From Carallia brachiata (lineage: Eukaryota; Streptophyta; Magnoliopsida; Malpighiales; Rhizophoraceae): a stretch of 64,000 nt of DNA. The notes below the pieces were generated by a model. The model worked only from the letters and a program-made list of their open reading frames with translations. It did no database searches and was not told where the DNA came from. Below are positions 31,521 through 43,619 of the stretch, piece by piece (the stretch's first letter is position 1; every line of letters begins with the position of its first letter). Position numbers and translations under genes: made by a program. The stretch lies in contig JADCRB010000013.1 of NCBI GenBank assembly GCA_021464245.1, forward strand, positions 7,786,895-7,850,894, in the 5' to 3' direction.

Positions 31521-32970
31521 GTATATGGCTCTAATTAGTCATGTGTGGGAACCCAAATGTAAAATAACCAAGGTAAGCCCAAAGGACAAACCATGTCTTA
31601 GAATTTTTTTTTTTCACTTTTCTTTTTCTTTTCTAGTTTGTAAAAATAAAAAAACAAAGGTAATAAGCAAATTTTATAAAGTGACTTCAACTTTTACTTT
31701 AATATAAGGTTCAAAAGCTTTTTTTTAACTTACACATTTCTTTCGTTGCATGCCATCATGCCTAACTATGGAAACTCATTACTTTTAAATGAGTATGTTG
31801 GTCTGGGGTAAAACATTTTCACACAATGTATATTTTGCATTTATTTTCCATTTTCTTGTGTTTGGGAGGCTTGAAAATTTTCTTTTCAAAGGAAAATAAC
31901 TAATTACTGCAGCATGGAATACCCAATGACAACTTTTAGAGCACATAATTTTCCATCTCCTGTAAATGGCAAGAGAAAGAGATAATTTGTGCCGTAACTA
32001 TATTATACAAACGAGCAATAACAAGGATAATATGATACTGTGGCGAGGCTAACATAAAAAATAAACTCATATTTAACTCACTGAACAACGTATAAAAATT
32101 TAAACTCACAACTTTTCACTTGACAACATAGGAGTTCCTATTTAATGCTGGATCTCTTAGATTTTTTGTTTGTATGATTCAAAAAAACTGCCTTCCAGAG
32201 CAAAATATTAAACCATTTTTAGGCCAAAGCAGAATAAAAAGGTCCGAGACATTGCAGAAGATGCTTGCCCAAAAGTGAAATGCCTGGATTAAACACTTCG
32301 AACGAATGGGATTTGACATTGGGGTCCATAGTTGATTGATTGTGCAAGCCATCTAATCAAAGGGCCCTACTTATAAAGTATGCTAGAAGACTACATCAGG
32401 AAGCCCAACATGGGTGACGCTTCTATCCCCCTTTTCTTTCTTTTATTTTTCTTTTAACGTTTTCCAAAGCTACATTTATATTTTATGGACGCCAAAAGAT
32501 GATGGCAAACAGGGATAGAGAACCTTGACCAAGAGTTTCGATCTTTTTTTTAAGGCACATCAATAAAGTCTTCTGAGATTGTCCCACTGATTTGATAGTG
32601 TTCTTTGGAGGGTATCGGACGCATCGACCGCCCCACTATGGGTCAAATAAAAAGCTGAAAACGTACAAGCTGTTCTGTGACTTCTGTCACAAGTCTCTTA
32701 TTCCTGCTAAGCTTTTATGATCTGGAAAATGTTTGGCTTTAAATTTCTCCGGGAATAGGAGCAAATATCTTCGGTCCCATTTACCCACCAGGATTTGAGG
32801 ATAAAATTCAATGTCCGGTGGGTTACGCTGAACAAAAAGGCATGTGAACAAAATCATGATAAAAAAAAAAAACAGAGGCATGTGAACAAACAGCGCTTTT
32901 TCTTTTTTTTTTTTTTTTTCTTAAATCAAGATTTATGCCTCCATATTTAGCTCATTTCTATCTACACCTG
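31521..32970. other. Intergenic DNA, nothing recognised
   Basis: No coding potential, RNA gene or clear repeat was recognised in this stretch. Confidence 0.35.
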
Positions 32971-32974
32971 CAAT

Positions 32975-33631
32975 AATTTGTTTATTAAAATACACTCTTA
33001 TCGTTGTGTCTGTTAAGTAAAACCAATAACAGCTTTTTCCGTTAAGTAGTGCGACGTGGCTTACATGATGTATGCCACGTCAGATCAAAATTTCCACATC
33101 ATATTAAAATATTGATGTGGCAAGTTAATACTGGCAAAAAAAAGTTCGCCCTTTTATTTTTCCGAAATTCTTTATTTCTTTTGTCTGCCAAAAACCCAAA
33201 AATCTTTTTTTTGGTTTTGTCCACTGAAACAGTACCGCTCAGCTTTTTTATCAAAAAATTTATTACGGATAATCATTTTTTATCTTCTTTTTTACGGATA
33301 CCAATCACAAATTAACACATTAATATTTTTTAATAATATTTTTTAATATTTTTAACATTTAAATTTTTAACAATCAATTAACATCTACTACATAAATAAT
33401 AATTATAAAAAAAAAATAAAAATAACTGTTATTAATATTTCTTTTTCATCGACTCCATATGAATTTCTACGGGTCTGTGTCTTGGGTCCTACTTCGAACT
33501 TGATTTAACTGGGTTTCTACGGTTGCCTTCACTCTGTCATTTTCATAAACAAAAAGGAAAAAACAAATCAAAGATCACAACTCTGAAAAAGAAATTTCAC
33601 AATAAGAATCTAAGTTTCGAAGAGGGATCGT

Positions 33632-33662
<31 letters not shown>

Positions 33663-33995
33663 TAGAGCGAGATAGAGATACAGAGAGAACGAGATAGAGA
33701 GACAGAGAGAGACATAGGAGGGCGACCGCGAAGAGGTGATCGACGACGGACGGAGTGAAGAAGCGTCGATGGGTTTGATGGACAAAATAAAATATGGGAT
33801 TTTTGGGTTTTTGGTAGACAAAGGGATTTGAATTTTTAAAAAGAAAAATTGGCGAACTTGCCACCTCAACACTTAAATTTGAATCCAACGTGATAAGTCT
33901 GATCTGACGTTGCGTACACTTAATACTATTTGATGGGAAAAGTTAGAGTTGAGTTTCTTTTGATAATTTTGATAAGTGTTGTTTTAAGGATTGCT
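32975..33995. mobile_element. Long-TIR fold-back element (about 1 kb, possibly MULE-type) with GA-rich core
   Basis: The left arm (about 32975-33215) and right arm (about 33780-33995) are imperfect inverted copies. Left TTTGTCTGCCAAAAACCC pairs with right GGGTTTTTGGTAGACAAA. AAGTTCGCC pairs with GGCGAACTT, and GATGTGGCAAGTT pairs with AACTTGCCACCTC. ACGTCAGATC pairs with GATCTGACGT. The core holds a GA microsatellite (33632-33720). There is no transposase. Long arms suggest a Mutator-type non-autonomous element, but the exact ends and target duplication were not determined. Confidence 0.65.
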
Positions 33996-34929
33996 GCATA
34001 TATTTGATAATTTTGCGGTGATAAATAATAATGTAACTACAAACTGTTGGTTTTGGTGTAATTCAAGAGAGGTTGAATTGGGTTCGTTTTTTATTTGATT
34101 AGTTAAAAAAAAATTTTGTCAGTCAAATTAGTATGGTCGGTCACAAATTTAATATGTTTAGTCAGAAATTTAATAAGGTCAGCCACACATTTCACAAAAA
34201 ATACTCAACTCTAAAACATTAGTTCATAGATATAATCCATAATCAATTAGGACGTAAATAACAAAATATACAACACAGCAAAATATAAAGAGTGCTACGG
34301 AGAGAGGAATTAAATATAAAAATTTATAGAAGTATAATTTTTCTCCAAGTTTAATTCTCTCCTAAAAGTCTAAAATTTTGATAATTCACTATCCACTTAT
34401 TCAAAATTTTCTTCCTTCTTTCTTGGCTGAAAATCAAAGCCTTACACTTCCATGTGTTAATACAGTATCAAACCTGCTAATCACCTCGCTTGTTAATTTG
34501 GCGTCAGGCTAACTTATATGACACTTAGATCACTTGACCATAAAAACAAAACTATACAAAAACTTTCTCACATAATCAAAAATGTTTTATCTCTAGAATA
34601 TTTTCGCTCTTTCTCTTCTTTTGTTTAAACTCTCAAGCTTCTCTTTTTCTCTTTGATCTTTTGTTTTCTTGCTCAACTCTAAAATTAGAGCGTTAAAGTT
34701 CTTTTTTCTTTTTTTTTTTTGGGTACTTACAAGAGAATACAAACTATCTCTTACTGACATGAAAGGAAAATACCAGTCATCAGAGAATACTTCTCTTCTA
34801 TGAAGAGAATTATTTCCAAATCTAGAAACCTTGACAATTTGCCTGTTACTTCACTTTCATCGGTCAGGTCTCGAGTCCGGTTGACCACACAATCATTTGC
34901 ACAGCTTGTCTCTCAGTGTGTAATTTTGA
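33996..34929. other. Intergenic DNA, nothing recognised
   Basis: AT-rich; short GGTCAGTCACAAATTTAATA-like words repeat near 34120-34190. No gene. Confidence 0.35.
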
Positions 34930-35430
34930 AATATGTATTTATTTAATTTTAAATTTTTTAATTTTTTTATTTTAATTTTTAAATTTTTTAAAATTTTATT
35001 TCAATATTAAACCTTTTGATTTTACTTTAAATCAGTCATTTCGTTAATCAAATCGTTAAAAATTACTATTGACTAACGTAAATTTTTTTAAAAAGATAAA
35101 ATATATTATTTAAATTTTTTTATTATTAAATATTTATATTTTACTTTGAAATAATAACATGTAAGTTGAAATTTTGAGTTTTTTTATTTATTTTTTATTT
35201 TTTTTAAGATTATACTATATGTTTCTATTAACTGGTGAATTAAATAATATATTTTACTTTTTTAAAAAAATTTTCATTAGTCAATAGTCATTTTTAACGG
35301 TTCGACTAACGTAAGGACTGATTTAGAGTAAAATCAAAAGGTTTAAAATTGAAATAAAATTTCAAAAAAATTAAAAAATTTAAATAAAAAAATTAAAAAT
35401 TTAGAACTAAATAAATGTATATCCCGTGTA
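34930..35430. mobile_element. Fold-back MITE, about 500 bp with arms near 190 bp
   Basis: The left arm (34935-35124) contains AACCTTTTGATTTTACT and ACTATTGACTAACGT. The right arm (35240-35427) carries their complements (AGTAAAATCAAAAGGTTT, TTAGTCAATAGTCAT). Similarity holds along nearly the whole arm, so a large hairpin could form. Such structures are sources of small RNA. Related arms occur at 49602-49760 and 53040-53215. Confidence 0.75.
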
Positions 35431-38400
35431 ATTTCTATCTTTAACTTGAGATTTTTCGTGATCTCAATCAATTCCTTCTTTAAACTAAAATAACAGAAGA
35501 ATATAAGATCTTTAACAGCTATTAAAACATTAGAATTGATATTAAAAAATTAGCATACATAATCTTTTCAAATTTAGACTTCTTTCTTTTATTCATCTTC
35601 ACTATTGTACTGCCTTCGATAAATCTGTCATAACTAAGTAGTCTTCGGTATGTTTCACCAGTCTCTACATGCCATAATTAATTATCTAATTACTAAATTC
35701 ATATCTCTTTTGTGTTGGAAAAAAAAAAAAAAAAAAAAACATCTCTTTTGTCACTTATAAAAAAAAAAAAAAAAAAATCAATATCGATATTGATATGACT
35801 TGGTTAAATCGAAATGATCAAATTGCGATATTCATTGGCCTATCCCAGGTCTAATCTGGTAAATTACATGGAGCTCAACTTTCAAAACGGTACCCCACCT
35901 GCGATGAAGATCAAATAAATATATAGAAAGCTATTCAAAGTATCTGAATAGAGTAAGAATATAGCGCTAGAGGATTTTGACTTCAAAAATTATCTTAAAT
36001 ATAATAAACCGTCAGAGAGCTAACTCCTGTTGTAAATTTCGAAGAAAAGCCAAAAGGAGAGGAGGGTAGGCGATTGTGCATTATATATTTCCAGGAAATC
36101 TATAGTTAATTCAGTCTTGCTATTCCGCTTTCTTCAAAGTCTTGGGACTTTGGAGTGACTTCCAATTACAGTGGGAGTACGTAGTGGTAGTTAGTCCTAA
36201 CTTGACGTTTGAAAATTCTTCCAAGTTTGACTTTGAAAAACGATGGTAAGCAAATCGTGCCGTGGGGAGCAGATCCACCAAATAAATCAAAAACCATAGG
36301 GACCCTTCGTTGGTTGGCCAAATTAGCAACTGGTTGTCGAGGTAGAGAGTCATTTTCGTTGAAATTTTGATTATCAAGTCACAGATCACGCGGCGCGGAA
36401 AAAGCCCGTGTCTCTATCGCCCAAAATTCACGTACTTCGCGTCTCTGATGCCCAATGCCACCAAAAAGTACACACAACAACATTTTTCTTTGTAGTCTGT
36501 AGACATTTTTGTTTCCGAAAAAGTGCATGGCCATATAATATGATCAAATTGCGTTCATATCATATTAGTATAAATAAAACAATTTTGAAATTTTTTTAAA
36601 AAAATTATAATTTAAGAGTAACACTAAATATATTTAAAAAATTAAATATATCTAAGATTTAATTTTTAATAAAACAATTAAAAAATAGGGTTAAATACAA
36701 CAGTAATATTAATATTTTTATTAGTAGCATGTTAAACATGGCAGTAGTATCAATATTTTTATCTTGTTTTAACTTAGGGATTCCAGCCAAATAATATCCT
36801 ATGCTAGCTAATTAAGTGCATATCAGAATTAAATCCAACTCACTAAGTGCAACTAATTAAAGAAAAAAGTTATTAACATTGACCAATAGGTTCGCCGATG
36901 CTCTTGCAAAGATGGGTACCTTGGCTGTGACATGCGTAATGAGTACAGTAAATTTTTACAACTGCAGTTTATGGTCGTTGGCCTTTGTAGTTTTTTTTTT
37001 TTTCCCTTTCATTTGTGGGGACTAGAAATTGAACTCTATAGCTGAAAACTAAAAATCCTAGAGCTATTACACAACAAGACATTGGAATTTTTTTTTTTTT
37101 TTTTTTGAGGGGGGATGTGGGGGCCTTCTTTACTGTCGCGTCTCACCAGCAATTGGAATTTGGAAGGTATAATGCAAGTAGTTGAGTGTTTTACATGTAT
37201 TATGCAGGGAAAGGCAACATGGGATAAGATGGACATCTAGAAAAAAGAAACCGAACATGATCAAGTGGACATACCGCTGTCAAAAATGATTGGATACATC
37301 GTCTGATCAACGTATATGTAATTTTGAACTTTAATTACATTTACAATAATGGAGAAATAACAATGTACATATGAAAAAGTGGATGCTAAAACTATAAAAG
37401 GTCATTTAAGCTATAGTCGCCTCTTGACGGCAAGACACCTTAGATTATTATTAGTTACCAATGCAAATTTCTTTTTTAGCTTGTTAATGATTATATGTTG
37501 CACGCATTTACTATTTATTAAAATTTGAAGGCAAAATTATTAGTTGTCTAGCGTAATATCCGTTTGGTGTGCAATGTCTTCATAATTGTTGCAAGGATGA
37601 TTACAAGAATTCGCCAAAACAAATCGAATCTTTCTGAATCCCAATCAAGTAATATTAGATTCTAAGCAATGAATGGCGATACATGCCAACATGAAATAGA
37701 TAGATCATAAATGGATATAGATCAAAAGAGCTCTACTACATCTACATGGGATTTGCACCTATTATGCTTAATTATGAAATTACTTTTAATAACAAAAAAT
37801 GTTTTCCACAATCCTAACTAGCAAGATTATAGAATACCACCTCTATTTTATGGACAAAAGAAAAAAGAAAAAAAAAGATTTCAATATATAGTTATTGAAT
37901 GAATATAAATCCCCACCTATATCCATATATCATCTCCCAAATCAAAATAATCCTCCATGAATCCTATATACCATGTCAACCATCGTAAAGAAAAATAATT
38001 TTGGTGATACTTTTCTTCATTTCCTCTATTATTTCCAAAGCTGATAGAAAAAGTCATATGGGCCTTTTCTTCTCAAGTAATGCTTTTAACGTAAAAAGAA
38101 GACAAAGTTTCTCGATCGAAGTTCCAAGTGGAAAATGATGGCATGTTCGTAGCGCTAGATTTATCAAAGGTTTTCAATAATGTCACCGATATTGTAGCCT
38201 CTTTCTTTCGGTGCTGTTGGCATTGCAATGATCGATGTCTCCAAGATTATGATGAGCTCCCTCGACCTATAACTAACAAACAGTTGCCCACGTACATTCA
38301 ATCAAATAAAATGATTCAAGTATTAAAAACAAAAATATTGCAAATATCCACTAGAATTGGCAAAAGCAAAAGCCACGATTCGTGCCATAGATTTTTTGTT

Positions 38401-38490
38401 CAGTAACATACTCAAATACAAATCGTTTGACTAATCATACACAAAAATTACTCATTGGGTTGAAAGTATTAACAAAGCACATGTAGGTCA
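35431..38490. other. Intergenic DNA with a possible RNase H scrap
   Basis: No gene is recognised. At 36882-36940 the plus strand reads TNRFADALAKMGTLAVTC, which resembles the C-terminal end of RNase H-like domains of plant retroelements (the ADALAK motif). It is a few dozen bases only. Other readings here are unconvincing. Confidence 0.35.
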
Positions 38491-38540
38491 TATATATATA
38501 TATATATATTATTATATATACATACATACATATATATTTA
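38491..38540 (+). repeat. AT/ATAC microsatellite
   Basis: TATATATATATATATATA followed by TATTATATATACATACATAC. Confidence 0.85.
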
Positions 38541-40377
38541 GCCTATTTGGTGAAACTCAATAATGAATTATATATAATATATAGAAATTGAATACACTTT
38601 TTCAGGGCAATTAAATTGAAAGAGTGATAAAGCATAAGTCTTCTTTACTTCATGCAAAAATTTATAATTTAATTTAAAAAATTAGGGTAGCCTTTATAAC
38701 TTGATCTTTGTCGTAAGTACCCTCACCATTTCAACATGCATAACTGTTTATACGGTTCTTTACGGTTCTTTTATGGTGGTCAAATTGGTGTTTGATGCCT
38801 AGAGCTATTCGGCCTACTATATGTGAACTTTTTGTTATTGGGGTTAAGGCCTGCCTCCGCCCCCCCGGGGGGGCGCGGGGGTAACAAAGACAAAAAGAAA
38901 CTGATAAAAGTTTTGGTACACTAACATTATGCTTCTTTATTAAAATGATCCAAATGGCAAAATAAGATAACTGGTCAAATTTTGTAAAATTAATGAACTT
39001 CGATTAACATTGTCATTTGTCAACAGAATGACATCATGTCATATATGTTATATTCAAATTTAGTTGAGAGAAAGATAATCAAATTTAATTGTGATATTCT
39101 AAGTTGTTGAGCCAATATGTTCGAAGTGATCAAAATTAAGTTAATCAATGGAAAGTTGGTGGTGGAAGTGGTCAAACGATTTCAATTCAGTCCATATATC
39201 ACATAATTTTTGAAGTGAAAATTTTCGCGTGTAGTCAAATCTGACTAGAAGATGCTCAAGAATATTGAACTTGGCCAATTCTGCAATTCATAATATTCTG
39301 GGATTGAGAATATTTGAAGAAAGTTCACGAAGAAACATGGTTACGGATGATTTCTAATCGAAAACGATCAAAGTGTCATTGTGGCAATATCTGATATGAT
39401 ATAATATGTTAGCTATATTAATTTAACAAAATTTTCTAATCGAAAATTTGGTTAAACAGTTTTTAACCAACGTAAGTGGGTGGTCCAAGTTTTGTAAACA
39501 TGCGATATATTTGTCAATATAGTTAAAATCAATGAAATTTCAAACAAATTATATTAGCCAGTTAAGAATATCTTTACTTTATATGGCCAATTAATACTCA
39601 AAAATGTCTTTCAAAACTATCGTTTTGGTTCCTGAAATTATCTACAATGGTTACAAACCTATTAACAATATATACAAAAGATATCTATATCACTTTCTGC
39701 ATTAACTGATCACGTCCATCTGTCATTTTCGTTCTTGAAATTATCTAAAATGGTATGGTAATTGTGAATCAGTTATGGACAATTTAAAATGGTTTGAAGC
39801 CTATTCTTATACGGAAAATGGTAGGTGCACTGATATTCAGTACACTGAATATAATGAAAAAATAAAATATTAATAAATATTTTAATTTAAAAAAATTCAT
39901 ATTAAGAAATATACATATTCAGTAAAATATTATTTTTTACTGATTTAAAACAAAATTTTCAGAAAAAAATTATTTTTTTGTGAATCTCATATAATATTTA
40001 TATTTTACGTTTTAAAGTAATATACATCTAAATTTAAATTTAAATTTTATAAAAAATAATATTTTATTTCCTTTCGTTACAGGTACCTGGCAAAAGATCT
40101 CTGTACCTGTACTTGTGCCCTCCTTATAAATACTGATACAATTTTTTTTTTTTACTTAAAGAATATTTTGTTGGTTAAAATTTAAATTTTTATTTTAGAT
40201 ACTTAAAATTTTAATTTTAGAAAAAATAATTTAAGAATTATAAAAAAATTTATAGTCTAATATATCTCTTAATAAATAAATAAAAACTAATAGAATTGTT
40301 TTACAATTATATTTCACTGTAACCTAACAAATATTGCTATTTAACTGCAAATCTAATAAACAAAACTGTTATACAAA
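38541..40377. other. AT-rich intergenic DNA with a GC palindrome
   Basis: At 38862-38880 CCCCCCCGGGGGGGCGCGGGGG-like sequence forms a GC hairpin in otherwise AT-rich DNA. No gene is recognised. Confidence 0.4.
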
Positions 40378-41212
40378 CGAGGACGAAGTCAGAAGGAGAA
40401 GGTGCGGGAGGGGTGCACTTCCCTTGTTTTTTCATTATTATATACATGTATGTGTGGGCTACATGTAAACCTATGCTAATGTTTACTGTAGTGAAAAACA
40501 CTTTGCCCCTTACTTTTCTTGAGTTTGAGTCTTTGAGACCCATCTTAATCTTTTCTTTTCTTTTTTTTTTTTCTTTTATTCTCTCACTCCCCTTTCTTTT
40601 GTTTTTTTTCTGATTCTTTGCCTTTTTTTAATATTCTTTTGCTCCTCTTTTTTTTTTTTTATTCTTTTGATCCTTTGCCATCTCATTGTCATTTTCCTAT
40701 TCCAGTCTTCTTTATTTTTTAATCCTTTGCCTTCTTCCTGTTATTTCTTTTTTAATATAGATAAGATTTTTTATATATTACAAAAAATTATTACTAGTAT
40801 CATTTTTTTGTTCTTTTTAAAAGAATTATTATTTTTTAATAAGACAAATTATTAATAATAAATAGATAGAAAAATATTATATTATTAAAAATATATGTGT
40901 TTCTAAAATTAACTTTACTTATACCAATTCAACAATTATAATACCAATTTACTTAGTTATTTTTTCATAAATACTGTATAAAAATTGGTTATGTAATTAT
41001 ATGATAAACAAATAATTGAATGGTTGTATTATTATTGATAATAGCATAGAAAATAAAAAAATGATTCTAAATCTTTTAAATAATAATTATATTATTAATT
41101 ATTTTGAATAGATAAATTTATTTTTTATTTTTAAGATACATTTTATTTTTATTATTTTATTTAAAACAAAAATTTATCGTCGTTAAAAATTATTCTGACT
41201 TCGTCGAGGTTC
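40378..41212. mobile_element. Possible non-autonomous DNA transposon bounded by GACGAAGTCAGA inverted motif
   Basis: GGACGAAGTCAGAAGG at 40382 and its complement TTCTGACTTCGTCGAGG near 41188 form a 12-13-bp inverted pair about 810 bases apart. A GCGGGAGGGGTGC stretch follows the left motif, as GAGGGGGGC does in the element at 23215. The interior is T-rich and non-coding. The ends are not exact. Confidence 0.35.
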
Positions 41213-42268
41213 TAAAACCTTGGGAATATGAATGGCTCCGCTCGTCTCTCATCTCTACCATCTGTCATCACCGGACATCAATAACCTAATTTTTGTCGAG
41301 ATTGACGACCATGATTTGGCAAGGGTATTCACGCGCTACACGCCCGTGGGACACAGATAGATGGCCCCAAATAGAGAAGAACAAAACTTGTGGTTTGACC
41401 AACGACCGAAAAAAAAAAAAAAAACGCGCGCTATCCAATAACATAAATAAAATAATTTTAAAGAGTAATAAATAATAATATTTAATAATTTATTTTTTAT
41501 ATTTTTAATTATCTGATAATTTGTAAGAAAAAATTAAGTGCTTCTTAAAATAATTTTAAAATAATATATATTATTAAAAAAATTAGATTTAAAAAAATAA
41601 TAAATTATTATATAAATTATTAAATAATTAAATTTTAAAAAATAAATAATTACTAAATTACTAAATAACATTGATAAAATTATATAATTAAAAACTAGTT
41701 TCTAGTGTTAGACGAAGTCATATCACCTTGTTGTTTAAAGATGTAAAGAAACTTATTAAATTTTTTTTAATTTTAAAATTAAATTATTATTACATAACTG
41801 TAATTTAAGAAAGCACAAGTAAACATATTCTTTATCTAACTAAATTTAACTATTTATTTATTTTTAATATTTTTAAACTAAAAACCACTAGTAATTTATT
41901 TTATTTATTCTCACTTTAATTCTACCTAATTCACACCCACTAAACATTTCCATTAAAATTATAGCCAAGAAAACCAAAAAGTATCCGTACCCAAAAAAAA
42001 AAAAAAACCAAAAAGTAAAAAGCCAATCCTTTGATCCGCTCCCCGTCTCTCTCCAGTTTAAACCCAATCCCTTCATTTCTTCTCTCTATTACTCACAGCT
42101 CACCACCTCCGCTCTGCTTCTCCCTCTCTCTCTATCTCTCTCTTTGTGGCTACGAGTGTGTCTACATAGTCCGTCTTTTTTCTTTCCATTTGCTTCTTCG
42201 TTTTCTGCCATTTTATTTTATTTTTTTTCCGGCTGGCTGAATTTTTCTTTCTTACCAGCTGAAGAAAA
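41213..42268. other. Upstream region of the U-box gene
   Basis: AT-rich until about 42020. A CT-rich tract (42080-42145) then precedes the start codon, as is common in plant 5' UTRs. No TATA box was assigned. Confidence 0.4.
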
Positions 42269-43619
42269 TTGGCAAACATGGTGAGGCCTACGAGGGATGA
42301 TTTGTACATAACTGTGCCGAGCTTCTTTAGATGCCCGATATCGCTGGACGTTATGAAATCCCCTGTGAGCCTGTGCACGGGTGTCACCTACGACCGCGCC
42401 AGTATCCAACGGTGGCTAGACAGCGGCAACAACACTTGTCCTGCCACCATGCAGGTCCTCCACAGTAAGGAGCTTGTTCCCAACCGCACCTTGCAACGCC
42501 TCATCCAGATCTGGTCCGAGTCCGTCCACCACCACCGTCACCACCAGCAGGAGGACCGCAACCGAGCGGTCCCATCGCGAGAGGACATCACACAAATAGT
42601 CAAGTACTTGGAATCGTCAAAGCAAGAAGGACGATGCCGCCCGTCCAACGGTGCTCTGTCGAAACTCGTCCTTTTCGCGAGAGAATCAGAGGAGAACCGC
42701 GAATTCCTCGCGAATATGGACGGTCTGGTGCCATTGCTCGTGGATTTCCTCGGGAATGGGGTTCCTAATAATAATAATAATAACAATAATAATAATAATA
42801 ATGGTGCGTGTAATGCCGCCATTGACGTACTTGAAGACGTTGTTAGGGTTTTAGATATGATCTTACCAGAATCGGAGACCGCCACAAGTTAATGACATTG
42901 CTCTTGAAGACGAAGAATAGTAGAAATTATAATAATACTGATCCCCGGGATTGCTTAACTTCGCTTCTCCTCCTTGTTCTGCAACAAGGAAACGCGGATT
43001 CAAGAATTGGATCGGTAAGAATCTTGGAATCAATCGCCGTCGACGCAGAATCGAAAATGTTAATCGCCGGAAGCAATGGATTATTAGGCGAATTGGTGAA
43101 GTCTATAAGCTTAGAATCCGATCCAAGCTTGATCGAGGCGAGTTTGTCCTGTTTAATGGCGATTTCGATGCCGAAACGGGTTAAAATAGAGTTAATTCAC
43201 CACAAAACGGTCGCCGAATTAAGGAACTTGCTCACGTGGTCCGACGCCACCGTTCGATGACCGAGAAGGCACTGAAGCTGCTGGAGACGCTGTCGTCCTG
43301 CAAAGAAGGGAGGGAGGAGGTGTGCGGGGACCCGGCGTGCGTGGAAGCGATGGTGAAGAAGGCGTTGAAAGTGTCCGGCGTTGCGACGGAGCTTGCGGTG
43401 ACGGTGCTCTGGAGCGTGTGCTATCTGTTCGGGGATCGGAGGGCACAGGAGGCGGTGACGAGGGGCAATGGGCTGACCAAGTTCCTGCTGCTGATGCAGA
43501 GCAACTGTTCGCCGGCGGTCAGGCAAATGTCGGCGGACATGCTCAAGATATTCCGGGTGAATCCGAAGTCTTGCCTTTCCAGTTACGATACCAAGACTAC
43601 CCATATCATGCCCTTTTGA
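42269..43619 (+). pseudogene. U-box ARM-repeat E3 ubiquitin ligase (PUB26/27-like), two frame breaks
   Basis: The start could be Met 42269 or the second Met (MVRPTRDD, 42278). The U-box follows at once: [36 protein letters not shown] and [18 protein letters not shown], with the expected hydrophobic and Pro residues for E2 binding. A poly-Asn tract encoded by AAT/AAC repeats is at about 42766-42803. The ARM-like C-terminal half follows in two further frames, 42892 onward (GNADSRIGSVRILESIAV) and 43257-43619 ([20 protein letters not shown], ending [12 protein letters not shown]). The breaks near 42872 and 43256 each equal one missing base. PUB26/27 genes are intronless, so splicing does not explain this. 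It is either a fresh pseudogene or an intact gene with sequence errors. Without the breaks the length would be about 450 residues, normal for the family. These ligases regulate immune and cold signalling. Confidence 0.88.

Noticed and set aside
38128..38406. 92-codon plus-strand reading
   Set aside because: No known motif, no neighbours, surrounding sequence non-coding; likely chance.
42269..43619. Three separate genes in the U-box region
   Set aside because: The three readings are consecutive parts of one U-box/ARM protein separated by one-base frame changes.
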